From positions 1 to 14,514 of the forward strand of contig JALWOO010000673.1 in the NCBI GenBank assembly GCA_027083485.1: DNA of 14,514 nucleotides, in the 5' to 3' direction. The notes beneath the pieces were generated by a model. That model did not search any database. It was not told the DNA's origin and worked only from the letters and a program-made list of their open reading frames with translations. The DNA is from Amylibacter sp. (lineage in GTDB: Bacteria > Pseudomonadota > Alphaproteobacteria > Rhodobacterales > Rhodobacteraceae). Each line of letters opens with the position of its first letter. Positions within the stretch are counted from its first letter, which is position 1. Below are positions 8,351 to 13,405 of this stretch, one piece after another. Position numbers and translations under genes: made by a program.

Positions 8351-9039
8351 CCTTTAGGCCAAAGCGTTTCATCGCCAAGTTTCGCGATGAAGTCGGCATG
8401 AGCCTGTTTTTCCGCCTCGGTAATCCGGGGCGGTAATTTTTTGGGCCGCGATGGAACTGTCCAGTCCTGTGTCTGGGAACTACCGGATATATCGGTTCCG
8501 GCAACCACATTCAGGGCAAAATCGGGCTGACGTCCACCGATCAGTTCAAGATATACCTCTGCCAGAATTTCACTATCCAGCAAGGCCCCGTGTTTTTCGC
8601 GTGCCGAGTTATCAATTCCAAAACGGCGACACAGCGCATCCAGCGTGTTTTGTGCACCGGGAAACCGCCGTCGCGCCATATCCAGTGTATCAATTGCCTG
8701 AGACATGGGCAATTTGGGCAGGTTCATCCGTTCGAATTCCGCATTCAAGAATTTCATATCAAAGGGTGCGTTGTGGATCACCAGCTTGTCAGAGCCGACA
8801 AAATCCAGAAATTCCTGAGCAATTTTATGGAAAACCGGCTTGTCTGAGAGGAATTCAATGCTCAAACCATGCACGTTATAGGCCTCGACCGGCATGTCGC
8901 GTTCCGGATTGATGTATTGGTGATAAACCCGCCCTGTAGGCAGATGGTTAATCAATTCCACACCACCGATTTCAACAATACGGTCTCCGGTAAACGGATC
9001 AAGGCCGGTGGTTTCCGTATCCATTACTATTTCACGCAT
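8347..9039 (-). CDS. dnaQ: DNA polymerase III epsilon subunit (3'-5' proofreading exonuclease)
   Basis: Proofreading subunit of the replicative polymerase core. 230 residues. The DEDDh exonuclease set is complete: Asp7 and Glu9 in DTETTG, Asp94 in HNAPFDMKFL, His150 and Asp155 in EKHGALLDSEILAEVYLEL. After the catalytic domain (to about 175) comes a variable linker (about 176-205) and a C-terminal tail that in E. coli binds the polymerase alpha subunit. The start ATG lies eight bases inside coaE (overlap 9032-9039), the fourth gene of the maf-aroE-coaE-dnaQ operon. It sits about 2.1 kb from the proposed origin. Its stop codon overlaps that of secB, leaving no terminator between. Confidence 0.97.
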   Translation of the reverse strand: MREIVMDTETTGLDPFTGDRIVEIGGVELINHLPTGRVYHQYINPERDMPVEAYNVHGLSIEFLSDKPVFHKIAQEFLDFVGSDKLVIHNAPFDMKFLNAEFERMNLPKLPMSQAIDTLDMARRRFPGAQNTLDALCRRFGIDNSAREKHGALLDSEILAEVYLELIGGRQPDFALNVVAGTDISGSSQTQDWTVPSRPKKLPPRITEAEKQAHADFIAKLGDETLWPKG

Positions 9040-9646
9040 CCGTCCGGTCCTTTGTCAGATTGGCAACAAGGTCTTGCACATATTCCTGTGCCGCCTGTGG
9101 TGTTGTGGTTTCAAGCACATAATCCGCCGCAGCCCGTTTATCCGTATCCGGCATCTGGCGCGACAGAATAAATTGAAAGGCTTCTTCGGTCATACCGGGC
9201 CGCTCCAATACGCGGCGTTTTTGTTCTTCCGGTGAGGCAGATACAACCAAAACCGCATCGCAAATCCTGTCGCTGCCATTTTCAAACAAGAGCGGAATAT
9301 CGAATACCACTAGGGCAGCATGGTTATCTGTCGCCTTTTGCAGGAAATCTTGCCGATCTTTGGCAACAAGCGGATGCACAAGGGATTCGATCTGTTTCAA
9401 CAATTCCGGTGTTTCAGCAATTTTTTGTTTCAAAACCTGCCGATCCACTTGATTATCTATTACCGCATCCGGTGCCAGTTTTTGAACGCCCCGAACGGCC
9501 GGCGTATTCCCTGAATAGAGATCATGCACAACCGCATCTGCATCCCAAACCGGCACGCCAAGATCTGAAAATATCTGCGCAGTGGAAGATTTCCCCATGC
9601 CGATAGATCCGGTCAAGCCAAGGATAAAAGGGCGTTCTTGCGTCAT
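9032..9646 (-). CDS. coaE: Dephospho-CoA kinase
   Basis: Last enzyme of coenzyme A synthesis: ATP-dependent phosphorylation of the 3'-hydroxyl of dephospho-CoA, in the cytosol. Called as 204 residues. P-loop GSIGMGKS at 13-20, substrate-site DADAVVHDLY at 36-45, VHPLV at 90-94, DIPLLFENG at 116-124 and LSRQMP at 161-166 are all typical. The start was set at 9646 because its ATGA overlaps the aroE stop (9643-9646) and the family begins four to eight residues before the P-loop strand; a longer frame with ATG at 9703 would add 19 residues unlike the family and lie deep inside aroE. Coupled by overlap to aroE upstream and dnaQ downstream. Confidence 0.96.
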   Translation of the reverse strand: MTQERPFILGLTGSIGMGKSSTAQIFSDLGVPVWDADAVVHDLYSGNTPAVRGVQKLAPDAVIDNQVDRQVLKQKIAETPELLKQIESLVHPLVAKDRQDFLQKATDNHAALVVFDIPLLFENGSDRICDAVLVVSASPEEQKRRVLERPGMTEEAFQFILSRQMPDTDKRAAADYVLETTTPQAAQEYVQDLVANLTKDRTDA

Positions 9647-10479
9647 TCTGCCAATACCGTTTCGCGCAAATCGGCATCTACTTCCGGTTTTGTTCCGAAC
9701 CATTGCTGAAAGCCCGGTACCGCCTGATGCAACAACATGCCCAAGCCGTCCACAACCATTAGCCCGCGCTGTTCCGCCTGTAACAGCAGATCGGTTTTCA
9801 ACGGGCTATAGACAATATCCGTCACCAAAGACCCCGCCGCCGCCTTTTCGAGTGAAAACTCCAGTTTCGGCTGTCCAACCATTCCCAAAGATGTCGTGTT
9901 CACAATCGTTGCCGCATCTGCAATGATTTCCGGTGCTTCGTTCCAGTTGCAGACTTCGACCCGTCCGCCAAAATGCTCTTGCAATGTTTCAGCCCGCATG
10001 CGGGTACGGTTTGCCAGAATAACCTTTGGCGCGCCCTCACTCAGCAACGATGAAATCACCGCGCGCGCCGCACCGCCTGCCCCCAATACAACCGCAACAC
10101 CGGCTGACGGGTTCCACTCCGGCTGTTCCTGACGCAGGTTGTTAATGAAACCGATTCCGTCCGTGTTATCCGCATAAATTCCGCCATCCGCAGTAAAGGA
10201 AATCGTATTAGCCGCCCCGATCAGCGCCGCACGATCGCTTACAGAACTGGCCATGGCCAGAACGGTTTCTTTATAAGGGATTGTGACATTCACACCGACA
10301 AAACCGAGCTTGGGCATAGATCGCAAAGCGGTTTCAAATTCCTGCAAGCGAATGCCCACAGGAACATAATGCCCCTGAATACCGTATTTTTTTAACCAAT
10401 ACCCATGAATGCGAGGGGATTTACTGTGCGCAATCGGCCAGCCAACAACACCGGCAAGGGGGATTCGTTCAGGGGTCAT
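9643..10479 (-). CDS. aroE: Shikimate dehydrogenase
   Basis: Catalyses NADPH-dependent reduction of 3-dehydroshikimate to shikimate, the fourth step of chorismate and aromatic amino acid synthesis. 278 residues. Substrate-binding SKSPRIHGYW at 19-28, catalytic Lys70 in NVTIPYKE, Asn91 in GAANT, catalytic-dyad Asp107 in DNTDGIGF, the dinucleotide loop GAGGAARA at 133-140, and the NADP phosphate-binding ANRTR at 156-160, matching NADP rather than NAD preference. The C-terminal DGLGMLLHQAVPGFQQW closes the substrate site. ATGA overlaps exist at both ends: with maf at 10476-10479 and with coaE at 9643-9646, so translation of the operon is probably coupled throughout. Confidence 0.97.
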   Translation of the reverse strand: MTPERIPLAGVVGWPIAHSKSPRIHGYWLKKYGIQGHYVPVGIRLQEFETALRSMPKLGFVGVNVTIPYKETVLAMASSVSDRAALIGAANTISFTADGGIYADNTDGIGFINNLRQEQPEWNPSAGVAVVLGAGGAARAVISSLLSEGAPKVILANRTRMRAETLQEHFGGRVEVCNWNEAPEIIADAATIVNTTSLGMVGQPKLEFSLEKAAAGSLVTDIVYSPLKTDLLLQAEQRGLMVVDGLGMLLHQAVPGFQQWFGTKPEVDADLRETVLAE

Positions 10480-11075
10480 GTGGGCAATACTCCTCTGGTT
10501 CGTAAAAATCCGAGCACTTCGATCAAGGGCAAGCCAAGAATCGTGAAATAATCGCCCTGCACCTGTGAAAACAATTGTACACCCAGTGATTCCAATTTGT
10601 AACAGCCAACCGTGGTCAGAATATCATCCCCTATTTTCTGTACATACTCTGCCAGAAACGCATCTGAAAAATCACGCATAACCAGTTGCGCCCGCCCGAT
10701 ATGACGCCAAACCGGAGCGCCATCTTCAAAAATCACGACGGCAGATAGCAGTTGGTGGCCCTTGCCTCGCAGCTGTTGCAGTTGCTTCATCGCCTGCTCT
10801 TGCGTGTCGGGCTTGCTGTAAACCTGCCCTTCACAAACCAGAACCTGATCCGCTGAAATCACAATCTTGTCCGGATTTTTGATTGCCACACGACGGCCTT
10901 TATATTCTGCAAGCGTATCTGCAATATCGCGGGGTTTGGCATTCTCCTGTAATAATGCAGCCATGATGGACGGCTCGTCTACGGGGGATGTCTCGACGTT
11001 AATAGCAACTCCGGCACCAAGCAAAAGCTGTTGGCGAATTTCAGAGCCGGAGGCCAGGAGTACAGAAGTAGACAT
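10476..11075 (-). CDS. maf: Maf/YceF-family nucleotide pyrophosphatase
   Basis: 199-residue Maf-like protein. The family hydrolyses non-canonical or modified nucleoside triphosphates (house cleaning; dTTP/UTP, or m7GTP in the YceF branch) to the monophosphate. The N-terminal signature reads LASGSEIRQQLL (7-18) where many members have LASASPRRxELL; the second Arg-type position is kept (Arg14) but SPRR is not. The catalytic Asp76 in ISADQVLVCEG is present, as are LRGKGHQL (102-109), VGCYKLESLG (156-165) and GDYFTILGLPL (174-184). The divergent signature is one I associate with alphaproteobacterial Maf proteins, but I cannot assign the substrate branch. AAAGG six bases before ATG supports the start. 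It opens the maf-aroE-coaE-dnaQ operon and flanks the proposed origin. Confidence 0.93.
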   Translation of the reverse strand: MSTSVLLASGSEIRQQLLLGAGVAINVETSPVDEPSIMAALLQENAKPRDIADTLAEYKGRRVAIKNPDKIVISADQVLVCEGQVYSKPDTQEQAMKQLQQLRGKGHQLLSAVVIFEDGAPVWRHIGRAQLVMRDFSDAFLAEYVQKIGDDILTTVGCYKLESLGVQLFSQVQGDYFTILGLPLIEVLGFLRTRGVLPT

Positions 11076-11109
11076 TTTGCGCCTTTCTTTCCCAAATCAG
11101 CTTGGGGTT

Positions 11110-11137
11110 AACTGTAGAACAGTTTCTGAATAACTGT
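11110..11137. repeat. AACTGT inverted-repeat cluster beside maf
   Basis: AACTGT (11110-11115), AGA, ACAGTT (11119-11124) form a perfect 15-base inverted repeat, and a third copy AACTGT follows at 11132-11137, overlapping the reverse DnaA-type box. It lies 35 bases before the maf start on the minus strand, at the edge of the proposed origin. It could be an operator for the maf operon or an origin-regulator site; no protein is assigned. Confidence 0.5.
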
Positions 11138-11143
11138 GGAAAA
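11135..11143 (-). promoter_or_regulatory. DnaA box-like 9-mer, one mismatch (reverse)
   Basis: TGTGGAAAA, which reads TTTTCCACA on the minus strand, one mismatch from TTATCCACA. It is the only good box in the opposite orientation and lies on the maf side of the origin candidate. Confidence 0.5.
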
Positions 11144-11212
11144 CTATGGAGAAAAAATAAATTAACACCGGATGTTGACTAAAGACAGGGTTTTCCAGAA
11201 ACCGCACAAGAA

Positions 11213-11221
11213 TTATCCCCA
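11213..11221 (+). promoter_or_regulatory. DnaA box-like 9-mer, one mismatch
   Basis: TTATCCCCA, differing from TTATCCACA only at position 7. Part of the cluster in the origin candidate. Confidence 0.5.
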
Positions 11222-11241
11222 TAGGAATATCTGAAAAATAT

Positions 11242-11250
11242 TCATCCACA
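11242..11250 (+). promoter_or_regulatory. DnaA box-like 9-mer, one mismatch
   Basis: TCATCCACA, differing from TTATCCACA only at position 2. It keeps the CCACA core and lies 48 bases before the perfect box in the same orientation. Confidence 0.6.
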
Positions 11251-11289
11251 TACTGGGGAAAAGATATAATTATTGAAGTTATTCCCGTT

Positions 11290-11298
11290 TTATCCACA
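11290..11298 (+). promoter_or_regulatory. Perfect DnaA box
   Basis: TTATCCACA, the exact high-affinity DnaA box. It directly abuts the most AT-rich stretch of the window (11299-11345), the arrangement expected of a DnaA box next to a DNA unwinding element. Confidence 0.8.
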
Positions 11299-11345
11299 AG
11301 GTTATCTATATATATCATATTGAAATTATTCAATAATAATTGTTA
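11299..11345. other. Candidate DNA unwinding element
   Basis: AT-rich segment just after the perfect DnaA box, with alternating TATATATAT around 11306-11314 and a palindrome TATTGAA-atta-TTCAATA at 11318-11335. Only a few G/C pairs occur in it. The low stability and position next to the box suggest the site of initial strand opening; inference from composition only. Confidence 0.55.
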
Positions 11346-11378
11346 TCCCAGCGCATGTACTCTTTTTATTCCGTACCC

Positions 11379-11407
11379 CTGACAATTCCATTTTGGTGGA
11401 TGATAAT
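11379..11407 (+). promoter_or_regulatory. Candidate sigma70-type promoter for hemJ
   Basis: CTGACA (11379-11384, five of six to TTGACA), a 17-base spacer, and GATAAT (11402-11407, five of six to TATAAT). Predicted start of transcription is near 11414, about 108 bases before the hemJ ATG. A one-mismatch DnaA box (11409-11417) covers that predicted start, so DnaA binding could affect transcription out of the origin. Confidence 0.6.
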
Positions 11408-11408
11408 T

Positions 11409-11417
11409 TGATCCACA
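11409..11417 (+). promoter_or_regulatory. DnaA box-like 9-mer at predicted hemJ transcription start
   Basis: TGATCCACA, differing from TTATCCACA only at position 2. It begins one base after the -10 hexamer of the candidate hemJ promoter, and a GANTC methylation-type site (GATTC, 11418-11422) follows immediately. Confidence 0.55.
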
Positions 11418-11521
11418 GATTCCCTGATCCCTACATCAAATACTACTTTTTAAATTTCATTTATTTATATTGTATATTGAACGAGCTTGGCGCAAACCAA
11501 GCAAGGAACAGGGAACAGGCA

Positions 11522-11974
11522 ATGACAGATATATTCGCAAATCTTTATCCGTGGATGAAAACACTGCATATCATTTCGGTGATTTCATGGATGGCTGGCT
11601 TGCTGTATTTACCACGCTTGTTTGTGAACCATGTGCAATATGCGCCGGTTGGCAGTGAAACATCTGAAATATTCAAGGGCATGGAATATCGACTGCTGAG
11701 ATATATCATGAATCCGGCAATGATTTCGACTTGGCTGTTTGGTCTCGTTCTGGCTTTTACGCCGGGTGTCGTTGACTGGGAATCCGGTTACCCCTGGGTG
11801 AAACTTGCAATGATTAGCGGCATGACCGTGTTTCACATGTGGTTATCAAAACGGCGCAAGGATTTTGATGCAGACCGGAACAGCCTGTCATCCAAAGCCT
11901 ATCGCATCGCAAATGAAATTCCGACTTTGATGATGATCATCATTGTCATCATGATTGTTGTACGTCCCTTTTAA
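11522..11974 (+). CDS. hemJ: Protoporphyrinogen IX oxidase HemJ
   Basis: Integral membrane enzyme that oxidises protoporphyrinogen IX to protoporphyrin IX in heme (and bacteriochlorophyll) synthesis; common in alphaproteobacteria and cyanobacteria. Called as 150 residues with about four membrane segments (15-36, 62-84, 92-110, 132-148). The signature WMKTLHIISVISWMAGLLYL (11-30) continues into PRLFVNH and includes the essential His16; the conserved Lys94 is in YPWVKLAMISG. The ending IPTLMMIIIVIMIVVRPF is typical. The ATG at 11522 has GGGA seven bases upstream (11511-11514) and gives the normal family start; the open frame extends upstream to 11393 but that part is AT-rich origin DNA with no family similarity. 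First rightward gene after the origin candidate, followed by rho. Confidence 0.95.
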   Translation: MTDIFANLYPWMKTLHIISVISWMAGLLYLPRLFVNHVQYAPVGSETSEIFKGMEYRLLRYIMNPAMISTWLFGLVLAFTPGVVDWESGYPWVKLAMISGMTVFHMWLSKRRKDFDADRNSLSSKAYRIANEIPTLMMIIIVIMIVVRPF

Positions 11975-11975
11975 G

Positions 11976-11992
11976 CGGAATTGACAATTCCG
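11976..11992. repeat. 17-base palindrome with embedded TTGACA before rho
   Basis: CGGAATTG-A-CAATTCCG, perfect 8-base arms around one base, starting two bases after the hemJ stop. It contains a perfect TTGACA (11981-11986); 17 bases on is a weak -10 TATTCG (12004-12009). It could be an operator overlapping a rho promoter. A hairpin with loop GAC is also possible, but no T run follows, so I do not call it a terminator. Confidence 0.55.
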
Positions 11993-12018
11993 GTTTCAGC
12001 GCGTATTCGGAACGCAAT

Positions 12019-12051
12019 AGCCCGGTTTCCCCAACCGTTTTATGGGCTTTT
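12019..12051 (+). terminator. Possible attenuator/terminator-like structure in rho leader
   Basis: AGCCC (12019-12023) can pair with GGGCT (12044-12048), which runs into TTTT (12048-12051); inside it GGTT (12024-12027) can pair with AACC (12033-12036). A competing hairpin CGGTT/AACCG (12023-12037) is followed by TTTT at 12038-12041. Both are weak and imperfect. E. coli rho is autoregulated by termination in its leader, which makes a leader structure of interest, but the mechanism there is Rho-dependent. Confidence 0.25.
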
Positions 12052-12104
12052 CTCAATAATACTATGAAAGAACGTCGGCAGTGTTTCGGCGGCAGGTGAT
12101 ATTT

Positions 12105-13376
12105 ATGGAACAGGAAAAAATCTTTCTGTCAGAACTCAAAGCCAAGGCACCGGCAGATTTGTTGAAATTTGCCGAAGAGCTGGAAATTGAAAATGCATCC
12201 ACCATGCGCAAAGGCGACATGATGTTTGCTATTCTCAAAGAGATGGCCGACGATGGTGCGGAAATCTTTGGCGATGGCGTCGTAGAAGTTCTGCAAGACG
12301 GTTTCGGTTTTTTGCGTTCACCGGAGGCAAACTATTTGCCCGGTCCGGAAGATATCTATGTCAGCCCGGATATGATCCGAAAACATTCCTTGCGTACCGG
12401 TGATACGGTCGAAGGCCTTATTCGTGCGCCGGAACAGGGCGAGCGTTATTTTGGCCTGACCAAAGTTTCCACGATCAATTTCTCTAATCCTGAAGATGTG
12501 AAACACAAGGTTCATTTTGACAACCTGACGCCGTTGTATCCGGATGAACGTCTGAAGATGGAAGTAGAAGACCCCACCATCAAGGACAAATCCGCCCGTG
12601 TCATTGATCTGGTCGCGCCGATTGGTAAAGGCCAGCGTTGTCTGGTTGTGGCACCGCCGCGTACCGGTAAAACGGTGATCCTGCAAAATATCGCCAATTC
12701 CATCGAAAAGAACCATCCGGAATGTTATCTGATCGTGTTGCTGATCGACGAACGCCCCGAAGAGGTGACGGATATGCAGCGTTCGGTTAAAGGAGAGGTC
12801 GTTTCCTCCACTTTCGACGAGCCGGCAACCCGTCACGTTGCTGTTTCCGAAATGGTCATCGAAAAGGCCAAGCGTCTTGTGGAACATAAACGCGATGTTG
12901 TGATTCTGCTGGACTCCATTACCCGCCTTGGACGCGCCTATAACACGGTTGTACCGTCCTCTGGTAAGGTTCTGACCGGTGGTGTGGATGCCAACGCCCT
13001 GCAACGCCCCAAGCGTTTCTTTGGTGCTGCCCGCAACATTGAAGAGGGTGGCTCCTTGACCATCATTTCCACTGCGCTGATTGATACCGGTTCGCGTATG
13101 GACGAGGTTATCTTTGAGGAATTCAAGGGCACCGGTAACTCTGAAATCGTTCTGGATCGCAAGATTGCCGATAAACGGGTTTATCCGGCCATCGACATTA
13201 TGAAATCCGGTACCCGCAAAGAAGAGCTGTTGGTAGACAAAGGCGATCTGACCAAAACCTATGTTCTGCGCCGGATCCTGAACCCGATGGGCACGACAGA
13301 TGCTATTGAATTCCTGCTTGGCAAGCTTAAGCAAACCAAATCGAACCAGGAATTCTTTGATTCGATGAACAGCTAA
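12105..13376 (+). CDS. rho: Transcription termination factor Rho
   Basis: Hexameric RNA-dependent ATPase and translocase that ends transcription at Rho-dependent sites. 423 residues, close to E. coli (419). N-terminal helical domain (1-48); RNA-binding cold-shock-like domain with RNP1 DGFGFLR at 65-71 and [10 protein letters not shown] at 83-92; Walker A PPRTGKT at 184-190; catalytic Glu216 in [11 protein letters not shown]; Walker [10 protein letters not shown] with Asp270; Q-loop [14 protein letters not shown] at 286-299; R-loop region around 322-330. All motor residues look intact and no insertion domain is present. The ATG at 12105 has AGGTGA at 12094-12099; an in-frame GTG at 12081 would add eight residues and lacks a better site. 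mnmE follows after 29 bases. Confidence 0.98.
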   Translation: MEQEKIFLSELKAKAPADLLKFAEELEIENASTMRKGDMMFAILKEMADDGAEIFGDGVVEVLQDGFGFLRSPEANYLPGPEDIYVSPDMIRKHSLRTGDTVEGLIRAPEQGERYFGLTKVSTINFSNPEDVKHKVHFDNLTPLYPDERLKMEVEDPTIKDKSARVIDLVAPIGKGQRCLVVAPPRTGKTVILQNIANSIEKNHPECYLIVLLIDERPEEVTDMQRSVKGEVVSSTFDEPATRHVAVSEMVIEKAKRLVEHKRDVVILLDSITRLGRAYNTVVPSSGKVLTGGVDANALQRPKRFFGAARNIEEGGSLTIISTALIDTGSRMDEVIFEEFKGTGNSEIVLDRKIADKRVYPAIDIMKSGTRKEELLVDKGDLTKTYVLRRILNPMGTTDAIEFLLGKLKQTKSNQEFFDSMNS

Positions 13377-13378
13377 CT

Positions 13379-13403
13379 TTAACCTTTTAAAACAAAGGGT
13401 TAA
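13379..13403 (+). promoter_or_regulatory. Hairpin burying the mnmE ribosome binding site
   Basis: In RNA, UUAACCUUUU (13379-13388) can pair with AAAGGGUUAA (13394-13403) around a five-base loop AAAAC: ten pairs, one of them G-U. The 3' arm contains AAAGGG (13394-13399), the mnmE Shine-Dalgarno sequence, two bases before the ATG. The 5' arm begins two bases after the rho stop, so ribosomes ending rho would melt it, which suggests translational coupling of mnmE to rho. Confidence 0.5.
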
Positions 13404-13405
13404 CT

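Larger units (their letters stand above)
11076..11521. other. oriC: Probable chromosomal replication origin (oriC)
   Basis: A 446-base gene-free stretch between leftward maf and rightward hemJ. It holds one perfect DnaA box (TTATCCACA, 11290-11298), one-mismatch boxes at 11135-11143 (reverse), 11213-11221, 11242-11250 and 11409-11417, and weaker TTATYC-type 9-mers at 11279-11287, 11302-11310 and 11343-11351, nearly all in the same orientation. Directly beside the perfect box is a very AT-rich segment (16 G/C in the 80 bases 11261-11340), suitable for unwinding. From established knowledge, alphaproteobacterial origins (Caulobacter, Rickettsia) sit in this neighbourhood, next to heme genes on one side and near maf-aroE-coaE-dnaQ-secB on the other. 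Here hemE and the PPDK-regulator gene are absent from the immediate flanks. No direct experimental evidence; skew analysis would decide. Confidence 0.78.

Noticed and set aside
9647..9703. Longer coaE start at 9703
   Set aside because: Adds 19 Arg-rich residues unlike the family and lies deep within aroE; the ATGA overlap start at 9646 gives normal length.
11393..11521. In-frame upstream extension of hemJ (43 extra residues)
   Set aside because: It runs through AT-rich origin DNA, has no family similarity, begins inside the candidate promoter, and the ATG at 11522 has its own ribosome binding site.
12081..12104. GTG start eight residues before the called rho start
   Set aside because: The ATG at 12105 has AGGTGA at proper spacing and matches the normal Rho N-terminus.
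12318..13334. Long open frame on the minus strand opposite rho (338 codons)
   Set aside because: Composition is that of the antisense of a codon-biased gene, with no recognisable domain; rho on the other strand is unmistakable.
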